From Cellvibrionales bacterium UBA3090 (GTDB lineage Bacteria > Pseudomonadota > Gammaproteobacteria > Pseudomonadales > Porticoccaceae): a DNA stretch of 6,553 nt. Below the pieces are notes generated by a model, which had not been told where the DNA came from, searched no databases, and saw only the letters and a program-made list of their open reading frames with translations. The DNA lies in NCBI GenBank assembly GCA_002367235.1, contig DFBC01000040.1, positions 1 to 6,553 on the forward strand, written 5' to 3'. This document shows positions 1 to 5,564 of this stretch, one piece after another; the first letter of the stretch is position 1; each line of letters starts with the position of its first letter. The position numbers were made by a program, and so were the translations under genes.

Positions 1-410
1 GTATGGGAATCACCACAAACCACCGTCATACCGGGCAATGAGGCACCAAGCTCAGGCCCCATCACATGCACAATGCCCTGCCCCATTTCATTCATACCAA
101 ATTCGCGAATCCCGAAATACTCACAGTTGTCATCCAGGGTTTTCACCTGAATACGTGAGGTTTCGTCTGGAATAGCATCCACACCGGCGGCACGCTCGGC
201 AGAATCGGTAGAAATGTTGTGATCTGGTGTCGCCACATTTACATCCAAACGCCAGGGCTTGCGACCGGCGATACGCAGACCTTCAAAAGCCTGAGGAGAA
301 GTCACTTCGTGGAGAATATGACGATCAATGTAAATGAGTGCAGAACCATCATCTCGCTGTTTTACCAGATGCGCGTCCCACAATTTATCGTAAAGGGTTT
401 TTCCAGCCAT
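1..410 (-). CDS. leuC: 3-isopropylmalate dehydratase large subunit, N-terminal part (runs off left edge)
   Basis: LeuC, with LeuD, isomerises 2-isopropylmalate to 3-isopropylmalate in cytoplasmic leucine biosynthesis, using a [4Fe-4S] cluster. Translating the minus strand from the ATG at 408-410 gives 136 codons. It begins MAGKTLYDKLWDAHLV and carries the aconitase-family hallmarks IDRHILHEVTSPQAFEGLR, then PDHNISTD, FGIREFGMNEMGQGIVHV and, at the edge, VCGDSHT. Full-length LeuC is about 465-475 residues, so roughly the first 30% is here and the cluster-binding cysteines lie outside. The start matches the usual LeuC N-terminus. The Shine-Dalgarno is weak: an AGGA lies 16 nt upstream and nothing better is nearer. 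The gene is divergent from a LysR regulator that probably controls it. leuD and leuB are expected further left but are not visible. Confidence 0.96.
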   Translation of the reverse strand, partial: MAGKTLYDKLWDAHLVKQRDDGSALIYIDRHILHEVTSPQAFEGLRIAGRKPWRLDVNVATPDHNISTDSAERAAGVDAIPDETSRIQVKTLDDNCEYFGIREFGMNEMGQGIVHVMGPELGASLPGMTVVCGDSH

Positions 411-452
411 GTTTCTAGCCCATTTATCCTACAAGGTATTGTCAGTTGGGGA

Positions 453-481
453 ATTTTAGATCTATGTTGACGATAAAACAA
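453..481 (-). promoter_or_regulatory. putative sigma70 promoter of leuC
   Basis: Read on the minus strand there is TTGTTT (476-481), a 17-bp spacer and TAAAAT (453-458). This is the best -35/-10 pair in the divergent gap and would start transcription near 446, giving a leader of about 37 nt. The -35 is imperfect, as expected for a promoter needing an activator. No transcription data support it; this is inference from spacing and consensus. Confidence 0.5.
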
Positions 482-513
482 ATTCATATTTTTCATCTAT
501 TGAATTCTAAATA
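481..513. promoter_or_regulatory. candidate LysR-type operator in the leuC/lysR gap
   Basis: A perfect inverted repeat AATTCA-N14-TGAATT spans 481-506. Overlapping it, TATT-N8-AATA (498-513) resembles the AT-rich interrupted palindromes bound by LysR regulators. Both lie directly upstream of the leuC -35, at roughly -35 to -67 from the inferred start. That is where LysR activators normally contact DNA. The regulator's own promoter may lie here too: TATACT at 528-533 is a plausible -10, but without a good -35. The real site could be either half or neither. Confidence 0.4.
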
Positions 514-587
514 GGAATCCATAAACTTATACTCATATCCGACAACACTTTTTGGTACACCTTTATAGTTATGGACTCTCAATAATT

Positions 588-1472
588 ATGGACACCCAAT
601 TACTGGAAGCATTTATCGCCGTCGCAGAGACAGGCTCGTTTTCCAATGCCGCCGACAGAATCCACGTCACCCAGCCTGCTGTCAGCAAACGTATCGCATT
701 ACTGGAAGAACAGCTTAACACCCGCTTATTTGACCGCATTGCCCGGTCTGTAAATCTCACCGAGGCCGGAGAAGCCTTACTGCCAAGAGCGAACCATATT
801 CTTCGAGAGATATCCGATACCAAACAAGCCATTAATGATCTTTCCGGCGATATCAGCGGCAGACTACGATTGGCCATTAGCCACCATATTGGCCTTCACC
901 GACTCCCGCCTATGTTGAAGCGGTTTGCCCAGGACTATCCTGAAATCACCTTCGATGTGGACTTTATGGACTCAGAAAAAGCCTACGAAGGTATTCTGCA
1001 GGGCCGCTTCGAAGTCGCGGTCATAACCTTGGCCCCAGAGGTCCACCCGAAAATTGAAGCAAAAACCATCTGGCCAGACCCATTGGTTTTCATGGCCTCA
1101 GAGGATCACCCCCTATTTGCTCAAAACGCGATGCACGCGAAGCCAACACTGAAGAATCTAAGAAACTACCCAGCAATCCTACCCGGCCTGGGTACCTATA
1201 CTGGACGAATGACCCGAGCACTGTTTGATCAACAAAAAGTCCCTCTCCCCCCCACGATGACGACCAACTATCTGGAAACCATCAAAATGATGGTAAGTAT
1301 CGGGCTGGGCTGGAGCCTGCTACCCGAAAGCATGCTGGAACCTGGTATTCGGGCAGTCCCCATCGGAGGCGTACACATACAACGGGAACTGGGCTACATC
1401 CACCATCGCGAGAAAAGCCTGTCCAATGCGGCCAAGGCATTTATCCACTCGTTGCAGCAAGAACATCACTAA
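588..1472 (+). CDS. LysR-family transcriptional regulator, divergent from leuC
   Basis: A 294-residue DNA-binding regulator of normal LysR length. The N-terminal winged helix-turn-helix (residues about 3-62) shows the family signature FSNAADRIHVTQPAVSKRI, then LEEQLNTRLFDR and the wing LTEAGEALL. A linker helix follows to about residue 87. The periplasmic-binding-protein-like effector domain (about 91-290) includes the typical GRLRLAI start and GLGWSLLPE near residues 239-247. I chose the ATG at 588 rather than the TTG at 552 because MDTQLLEAFIAVAE fits the usual LysR N-terminus; the 12 extra codons look like leader. It is divergent from leuC across 177 bp. LysR genes beside leuC are common in Pseudomonas relatives, so leuC is the likely target, but the effector is unknown. 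A run of seven C's lies at 1247-1253. No clear terminator follows; there is only a 5-bp ATCAG/CTGAT stem at 1504-1516 without a T tract. Confidence 0.93.
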   Translation: MDTQLLEAFIAVAETGSFSNAADRIHVTQPAVSKRIALLEEQLNTRLFDRIARSVNLTEAGEALLPRANHILREISDTKQAINDLSGDISGRLRLAISHHIGLHRLPPMLKRFAQDYPEITFDVDFMDSEKAYEGILQGRFEVAVITLAPEVHPKIEAKTIWPDPLVFMASEDHPLFAQNAMHAKPTLKNLRNYPAILPGLGTYTGRMTRALFDQQKVPLPPTMTTNYLETIKMMVSIGLGWSLLPESMLEPGIRAVPIGGVHIQRELGYIHHREKSLSNAAKAFIHSLQQEHH

Positions 1473-1504
1473 AAAGCTTCCTGATAACCCCGCAGCCCGT
1501 ATCA

Positions 1505-1621
1505 TCAGACGCTGATCTCAATAAACCGCATGCTAACCGCCACTGTTTGAAGGGTATTGAGTGATAGCCAGAGAAAAACAACTGTGCTTAACAGCAAGAA
1601 CACCCCGCCGGCGTTAAACAC
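1505..1621 (-). CDS. possible small single-span membrane protein, or remnant of a larger gene
   Basis: From a GTG (1619-1621) to a TGA (1505-1507) the minus strand encodes 38 residues with a clear hydrophobic core, GGVFLLLSTVVFLWLSL (residues 5-21). A polar, charged end follows (NTLQTVAVSMRFIEISV). The pattern looks more like real coding than random translation. The ribosome site is weak: a GGTGA lies about 8 nt upstream. Directly before the GTG the same frame holds a TGA three codons back, then about 16 readable codons ending GGDPW, and before those a TAA. It could therefore be the decayed tail of a longer membrane-protein gene. It converges on lysR with a 32-bp gap. No family is recognised and chance is a real possibility. 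Confidence 0.25.
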   Translation of the reverse strand: MFNAGGVFLLLSTVVFLWLSLNTLQTVAVSMRFIEISV

Positions 1622-1745
1622 GTCAATAATTCACCAAGGGTCGCCACCCGACAACCGGAAAGTACAGGAAGGTATGGGAAGTTACATTGAGAGGAGCCAA
1701 ACATTATAGACCACCACCTCTGCTCTTCTTATACCGAAAGAAATC

Positions 1746-1808
1746 ATGGTTTTGTGCTGGCTAGCTGCTCTATATTTGATTTATAACGTGATTATTCACA
1801 TGAATTAA
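1746..1808 (+). CDS. very short hydrophobic ORF, 20 codons
   Basis: ATG at 1746 opens a 20-codon frame, MVLCWLAALYLIYN followed by VIIHMN, almost wholly hydrophobic. Its TAA (1806-1808) lies inside the left arm of the hairpin at 1803-1827. The upstream sequence is purine-rich (CGAAAGAAATC) but has no strong Shine-Dalgarno. Size and hydrophobicity recall leader or type I toxin peptides, but no antisense RNA promoter is evident, and a 20-codon frame arises easily by chance in AT-rich DNA. Confidence 0.12.
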   Translation: MVLCWLAALYLIYNVIIHMN

Positions 1809-1827
1809 AGGGCCACCCCCTTTAATT
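1803..1827. repeat. perfect 10-bp hairpin (AATTAAAGGG/CCCTTTAATT)
   Basis: AATTAAAGGG (1803-1812) and CCCTTTAATT (1818-1827) are exact inverse complements around a CCACC loop. No T tract follows on either strand (AAAAACGG on plus, CATGTGAATA on minus), so a standard intrinsic terminator is unlikely. The stem core TTAAAGG/CCTTTAA recurs at 2350-2374, in front of the next gene. It lies 83 nt before the exported-protein start. Confidence 0.75.
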
Positions 1828-1910
1828 AAAAACGGTGTAAAATGCGGCACCCTTAGCGTAGAACGCTGTGACCAAACTAGTCCATAGTGTATTAACAACA
1901 GGTAAAAAAG

Positions 1911-2345
1911 ATGTTTCGACCCTTGGCTTTTGTACTGTCTATTTTCCTTTTCTTGGTTTCGTCCAACACGCTTGCATTTGGCCCTGTGGGTGGTGTGGGA
2001 CAGTCCAATGCTCGAACAATGCTTAGGGTGGACGAATATTTTCTGAATGGGAAAAAAATTGCCTCAAGCAGGGATACATCCATAGGCAAGATAACGCTTT
2101 GTTTAAAATCGGACAACGGTGCCGTAAAACTTAAAAGAAAAACGCTAGCGCCTTATATCGGCGCTACAACGGATGATTTTATTAATAGTATCCACGAGTG
2201 TGACAAACCAGAGGTGCCGATTAGCGAGAGGCTTGGGAAAGACAATACCGCCTACATTGTGTATTACTTTAACAAGCGATATAAGCTAAAGCTGACCGAA
2301 CATGCCAAGTCAGCAATTGCAGATTATAAACACTTTAAGGATTAG
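1911..2345 (+). CDS. hypothetical exported protein, 144 aa
   Basis: The family is not recognised. The N-terminus is a good Sec signal peptide: FRPLAFVLSIFLFLVSSNTLA, with one Arg at position 3, a hydrophobic core at about 5-16 and probable cleavage after the Ala of NTLA (residue 22). The mature part is about 122 residues, basic and hydrophilic. It has two cysteines (C64 and C97) that could form a periplasmic disulfide, a Lys-rich stretch at about 72-77 and a Tyr-rich strand (AYIVYYFNKRYKLKL, 114-128). No lipobox, membrane anchor or catalytic motif is visible. An AGG 8 nt before the ATG supports the start. Base composition is AT-rich compared with lysR and the acyl-CoA dehydrogenase, hinting at acquisition. 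It lies 47 bp before the STAS-like gene in the same direction, with a hairpin between, so cotranscription is possible. Confidence 0.8.
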   Translation: MFRPLAFVLSIFLFLVSSNTLAFGPVGGVGQSNARTMLRVDEYFLNGKKIASSRDTSIGKITLCLKSDNGAVKLKRKTLAPYIGATTDDFINSIHECDKPEVPISERLGKDNTAYIVYYFNKRYKLKLTEHAKSAIADYKHFKD

Positions 2346-2349
2346 AACG

Positions 2350-2374
2350 GTTAAAGGCCCCCGCGCCCTTTAAC
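2350..2374. repeat. 8-bp hairpin (GTTAAAGG/CCTTTAAC) between the two small genes
   Basis: GTTAAAGG (2350-2357) pairs exactly with CCTTTAAC (2367-2374) around a GC-rich 9-nt loop; a G-T pair at 2349/2375 can extend it on the plus strand. It starts 5 nt after the upstream stop and ends 18 nt before the next ATG. There is no T tract, so RNA processing, attenuation or stabilisation is more likely than termination. The stem core is shared with the hairpin at 1803-1827. Confidence 0.7.
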
Positions 2375-2392
2375 TAACACAGGCAGATAGTT

Positions 2393-2758
2393 ATGCTAGA
2401 AATGATAGAGATTGGAATTGATCATTCTGTTGCCTTCCGCATATCTGGAAAGGTAACTGAGAGTGATATGTCTTTAGTGCTTGCCGACGCAAAGGAAAAG
2501 ATTAAACGTCACGGAAAGATTGTTCTTCTTGAGCAGATAGATTCATTCGAGGGCATCGAAATATCGGCGGTCATTGAAGAGTTTAAATATTTATTTGAAG
2601 TAGGCATTTCTGATATCACTAAAGTCGCCGTCTTATCCAACGACAAGTGGCTGGAAACAATGATTAATATAGAAGATACCTTTTTTAGCCATATTAAAAT
2701 GAAATGTTTCCGTATCGAAGACAAGGATGCAGCCATAGCGTTTTTAAAGGCTGCATAA
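2393..2758 (+). CDS. SpoIIAA-like STAS/SEC14-domain protein, 121 aa
   Basis: A small cytoplasmic single-domain protein. The whole chain fits the SpoIIAA-like family (STAS/SEC14 fold): an N-terminal strand pair (MIEIGIDHSVAFRISGKVT), a helix (ADAKEKIKRHG), the core strand KIVLLEQIDSFEGIE at about 42-56, and a helix IEEFKYLFEVG. Then comes the family-typical KVAVLSNDKWLETM (77-90) and a C-terminal FRIEDKDAAIAFLK. Length is normal for this family (about 115-130). Members have no known enzymatic role, and STAS folds often act as protein-interaction or ligand-binding modules, so function here is open. The ATG at 2393 is preceded by AGGCAG at 2381-2386 (6-nt spacing); an internal ATG at 2402 is the alternative start. 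Lines around 2580-2700 are only about 30% GC, far below the neighbouring dehydrogenase, suggesting foreign origin. Confidence 0.8.
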   Translation: MLEMIEIGIDHSVAFRISGKVTESDMSLVLADAKEKIKRHGKIVLLEQIDSFEGIEISAVIEEFKYLFEVGISDITKVAVLSNDKWLETMINIEDTFFSHIKMKCFRIEDKDAAIAFLKAA

Positions 2759-2822
2759 CAAAGCACGCAGATAAACCAGTGTAATTCCTATCTTGCTTTA
2801 ACCGCGTGCGTGCTATTCGACT

Positions 2823-2871
2823 AAAAACATCGAAATAAGCAGGGCCAGAACCAGCCTCTAACCCTACTTAT
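2823..2871 (-). terminator. intrinsic terminator of the acyl-CoA dehydrogenase gene
   Basis: On the minus-strand transcript, starting 13 nt past the stop, bases 2871-2857 pair with 2849-2835. This forms a 15-bp stem with three G-U wobbles and a 7-nt loop, followed by UUUCGAUGUUUUU (2834-2823). On the plus strand the wobbles become A-C mismatches, so the structure is direction-specific. The T tract is interrupted, which lowers confidence a little. Confidence 0.6.
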
Positions 2872-2884
2872 GTGATAACAGCAC

Positions 2885-4654
2885 CTAAAAACTCTCGGCA
2901 TCCAACCCCATTACCGTCTCCGGCCCCGCTTTTACCGCTTCGAGGTAACTGGTATTCCGCGACATTACATGCTGAGCAAAGAATTTAGCGGTCATCACCT
3001 TGTTGGTATTAAAGCGGGTATTACCCTCACCCGCGGCATTCAAGCGGGTGGCAGCCACTGCGCTTTTAATCAACATACCGCCAGCAACGGTCGCTCCCAT
3101 TAACATCATCATGTTATACGCAGCAGCGGTTGGTGTGGTCCAATCTTCACCAGCTAATAGCGTTTGCGCAGCCTCCTGACAGGCGGCTAATGAGGAGGCC
3201 AGGCTATCGGCAACGACATCGAGCCCTGCCTTTCGGGCATCCTCGACCACTTGGGTCAATTCGCCGAGCAATTCCATCGCCGACTGCCCTTTATCCCGGG
3301 CCAGTTTACGACCCACCAGATCGAGCGCCTGGATACCATTAGTGCCCTCATAGATAGGTAAAATGCGGGCATCTCTCAAATGCTGTGCCGCACCCGTCTC
3401 TTCGACGAAGCCCATACCACCATGCACTTGCACCCCCAGAGAGGTGACCTCCATACCTATTTCGGTACACCAGCCTTTCACCAATGGAGTCAGCACATCG
3501 ACGCGGCGTTGATGGTAGGCGACTTGCTCCTGATCCTCTAGCTTGTGCACATAATCTTCGTGGGCAAAAGATAAGTAGGCTAATGCCCGGGCACCTTCTG
3601 TTAATGAACGCATCAACATCAGCATCCGGCGCACATCGGGGTGATTAATGATGGTGGCTTTTTTATTGCCGGGCACACTACCCTGCACACGGTCTTTAGC
3701 GAACGCTACGGCCTGCTGATAAGCCCGCTCACTGATAGACACCCCCTGCAAACCCACCGCAAGGCGGGCTTCATTCATCATGGCGAACATATACACCAAA
3801 CCCTGATTTTCCTCACCAACCAGATAACCCACGGCACCACCATTGTCACCAAAGGACAAAGAACAGGTGGGGCTGGCGTGGATACCCAGCTTATGTTCCA
3901 CCCCCACGCAGCGAACATCATTCCGCTCACCGGCACTACCATCATCATTTATCAGAAATTTGGGTACCACAAACAGGGATATACCCTTCACCCCTTCAGG
4001 AGCATCCGGAGTTCGAGCCAGCACGAGGTGGATAATATTATCCGTATAGTCGTGATCGCCCCAGGTAATAAAGATTTTCTGGCCACTTAGCAGATAGTGA
4101 TCACCAGAGGGCACCGCTTTGGTTCGAACGGCCGCAAGATCAGAGCCGGCCTGCGGCTCGGTGAGATTCATGGTCCCGGTCCATGTACCTGACACGAGGT
4201 TGTTTAAATACGTTTGTTTTTGCTCATCACTGCCATAAAGGCTCAGCGCGGTCACCACACCTTTGGTCAGCATAGGACACAAACTGAATGCCATATTGGC
4301 AGATTGAGACATTTCATCGACGGCAACAGCTAGTAGTGCAGGTAAACCCTGGCCACCGTAGTTGATATCACCAGTCAGCCCCGGCCAGCCAGCCTCCAGG
4401 ATTTGTTGGTAAATACCGTCTAATGCGGGAGCGGTAATCACCTTATCCCCTTCCAACCTTGACCCTTGAGAGTCGGCTAATTGGTTTGTGGGAGCCAGAA
4501 CTTCACCGTAAAAACGAGCGGACTCATCAAGAATGGCATCGACCATATCTGGTGTTGCCTCGTCGTAACCTGGGAGTTGCGCAATACTCTCCATGCCCAA
4601 TACGTTATTGAGCAGGAACTTCATATCTTCTACAGGCGCGTTATAAACAGTCAT
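2885..4654 (-). CDS. acyl-CoA dehydrogenase, large (about 590 aa) DmdC/FadE-like class
   Basis: A flavoenzyme that makes the trans-2,3 double bond in an acyl-CoA thioester, passing electrons to ETF; the first step of beta-oxidation or of a related acyl-CoA pathway. The 589 residues show a short N-terminal acyl-CoA-dehydrogenase extension (1-36), an alpha domain (about 40-157), a beta domain with the FAD/substrate motif NLTEPQAGSDL (163-173) and ITWGDHD (196-202), and a C-terminal helical domain with VHGGMGFVEE (410-419). IYEGTNGIQALDLVGRKL (434-451) contains the expected catalytic Glu436. An additional C-terminal domain (about 465-589) is typical of this class, which includes 3-methylmercaptopropionyl-CoA dehydrogenase DmdC and the Pseudomonas FadE1/FadE2 type. 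Substrate cannot be read from sequence; no dmdB/dmdD neighbours are present. AAGGGA (4662-4667) lies 7 nt before the ATG. It is 159 bp downstream of trmH, so it probably has its own promoter. Length is complete. Confidence 0.93.
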   Translation of the reverse strand: MTVYNAPVEDMKFLLNNVLGMESIAQLPGYDEATPDMVDAILDESARFYGEVLAPTNQLADSQGSRLEGDKVITAPALDGIYQQILEAGWPGLTGDINYGGQGLPALLAVAVDEMSQSANMAFSLCPMLTKGVVTALSLYGSDEQKQTYLNNLVSGTWTGTMNLTEPQAGSDLAAVRTKAVPSGDHYLLSGQKIFITWGDHDYTDNIIHLVLARTPDAPEGVKGISLFVVPKFLINDDGSAGERNDVRCVGVEHKLGIHASPTCSLSFGDNGGAVGYLVGEENQGLVYMFAMMNEARLAVGLQGVSISERAYQQAVAFAKDRVQGSVPGNKKATIINHPDVRRMLMLMRSLTEGARALAYLSFAHEDYVHKLEDQEQVAYHQRRVDVLTPLVKGWCTEIGMEVTSLGVQVHGGMGFVEETGAAQHLRDARILPIYEGTNGIQALDLVGRKLARDKGQSAMELLGELTQVVEDARKAGLDVVADSLASSLAACQEAAQTLLAGEDWTTPTAAAYNMMMLMGATVAGGMLIKSAVAATRLNAAGEGNTRFNTNKVMTAKFFAQHVMSRNTSYLEAVKAGPETVMGLDAESF

Positions 4655-4682
4655 ACCCTCATCCCTTTTGTAAAAACCAATA

Positions 4683-4701
4683 GTAACCGTCAGTTGTAAC
4701 C
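4683..4701. repeat. 13-bp-spaced direct repeat GTAACC upstream of the dehydrogenase gene
   Basis: GTAACC occurs at 4683-4688 and 4696-4701 (GGTTAC on the gene strand), 28-47 bp before the start codon. It lies downstream of an AT-rich TTATATAAA (4702-4710 on minus), the only -10-like element here. The -35 region is poor. It could be a regulator half-site pair or chance; it does not match the PsrA palindrome known from Pseudomonas fatty-acid genes. Confidence 0.2.
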
Positions 4702-4813
4702 TTTATATAAGACCATATCAGGAGAAAAAGTGTAGCTGTTTCAGGACAAAATAATCTGTAATTTGTGACTCTGGGGTTCCCAACTTGATTGGCAGGCAGG
4801 CGGTAACTGATGG

Positions 4814-5521
4814 CTACCCAGCAACCTCGACGTCGTTAACCCCGGCATCATTGTACAGCCGCGAAAAAGCCTGGGGGTCTTGTAAATGACCCGTATTATC
4901 AAGCACGGGATATGGCAATCCTCGCTCACGGCACATACGGGCTATCACTGGCTGGCACCACTCAAAGAGTAACCTGTGGTATTCATCTAGAGGTAAGTGG
5001 CGGTCATTGTACATATTCGCTTCGCTTCGCTGCCGTTGGGCTTCAGCCAGAATAATGGCACAAGCCACAGAGACGTTAAAAGACTCTGCCATGCCCATCA
5101 TGGGGATAATCACTGTGCCATCAATCTGGTTGCAGGCACGCTCACTGACACCCCACTTTTCGGCACCCAGTAACAATGCGGTGGGCTTGGTGTAATCCAC
5201 ATCACGATAATCTACCGCACGCTCATCAAAATGGGCGGCCAAGACTTGGAATCCTTCGCTCTGGAGATTTTGGATGGGTGTGACGATATCCTGATGAACC
5301 GTAGTTTTCACCCACTTGTGAGAACCCATGGCGGTGCCGGTATGAGCCCGGAAGACCCCTTCTTTGTAAACTGCATGGACCCGGTGAATTCCCACCGCAT
5401 CGGCCGTCCGAATAATTGCCGACAGGTTTTGTCCCTTATGGACCTGATCAGTAATCACGGTCAGATCTGTCTGGCGACTATTCAGGACTTTAAGTATCTT
5501 TTCGTAACGTTCTGGTGTCAT
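4814..5521 (-). CDS. trmH: tRNA (guanosine-18-2'-O)-methyltransferase
   Basis: TrmH uses S-adenosylmethionine to methylate the ribose of G18 in the tRNA D-loop. The 235-residue protein aligns along its length with E. coli TrmH (229 aa) from memory, starting MTPERYEKIL against MNPTRYARIC. SPOUT-family motifs are intact: motif 1 NLSAIIRTADAVG (32-44) with catalytic Arg38, motif 2 ALLLGAEKWGVSE (115-127), and motif 3 IIPMMGMAESFNVSVACAI (138-156), which builds the trefoil-knot cofactor site. The C-terminal tail with RGLPYPVLDNTGHL (200-213) is also TrmH-like. The start is fixed by homology; its ribosome site is weak. A CATAAT lies only 6 nt before the ATG, too close to be a useful -10, so it is probably read through from the small gene 43 bp upstream. 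Confidence 0.95.
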   Translation of the reverse strand: MTPERYEKILKVLNSRQTDLTVITDQVHKGQNLSAIIRTADAVGIHRVHAVYKEGVFRAHTGTAMGSHKWVKTTVHQDIVTPIQNLQSEGFQVLAAHFDERAVDYRDVDYTKPTALLLGAEKWGVSERACNQIDGTVIIPMMGMAESFNVSVACAIILAEAQRQRSEANMYNDRHLPLDEYHRLLFEWCQPVIARMCRERGLPYPVLDNTGHLQDPQAFSRLYNDAGVNDVEVAG

Positions 5522-5564
5522 CTGCGTATTATGTCAGAGCACATAAAAAATCAAAAACCAGAAA

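Larger units (their letters stand above)
1473..1910. other. 438-bp gap without a normal-sized gene
   Basis: Between the lysR stop and the next confident start there is no ORF of usual size and no recognisable tRNA, riboswitch or insertion-sequence end. It holds a possible 38-codon minus-strand membrane ORF (1505-1621), a possible 20-codon plus-strand hydrophobic ORF (1746-1808) and a perfect 10-bp hairpin (1803-1827). A small AGCGT/ACGCT stem lies at 1855-1867. TAAAAT at 1838-1843 could be the -10 of the exported-protein gene, but it has no good -35 at 16-18 bp. The section around 1640-1740 shows only short imperfect stems such as GGGT-CGCC-ACCC. Confidence 0.7.

Noticed and set aside
219..470. 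Plus-strand 83-codon ORF
   Set aside because: It is the antisense shadow of leuC, whose minus-strand translation matches the family throughout.
552..587. Upstream TTG start for the LysR regulator
   Set aside because: It would add 12 residues not seen in LysR proteins; the ATG at 588 gives the canonical N-terminus.
1633..1714. Minus-strand cysteine-rich 38-codon ORF starting with MFGSSQ
   Set aside because: It overlaps the more protein-like membrane frame, has no ribosome site and an odd composition; probably chance. Coordinates are approximate.
1803..1827. Intrinsic terminator for lysR
   Set aside because: The stem is perfect but lies 330 bp beyond the lysR stop and has no T tract on either strand.
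2345..2830. Integron cassette with attC sites around the STAS-like gene
   Set aside because: Small AT-rich genes with flanking palindromes suggested cassettes, and ATAACAAAGC after the stop looks attC-like. However, no matching GTTRRRY core with paired R and L boxes is found at either end, and no integrase is visible.
3641..4090. Plus-strand 149-codon ORF
   Set aside because: It lies entirely within the acyl-CoA dehydrogenase gene on the other strand; the translation has no domain-like features and there is no ribosome site.
5522..5564. Separate promoter for trmH
   Set aside because: CATAAT is only 6 nt from the start codon and no acceptable -35 with 16-18 bp spacing is present; cotranscription is simpler.
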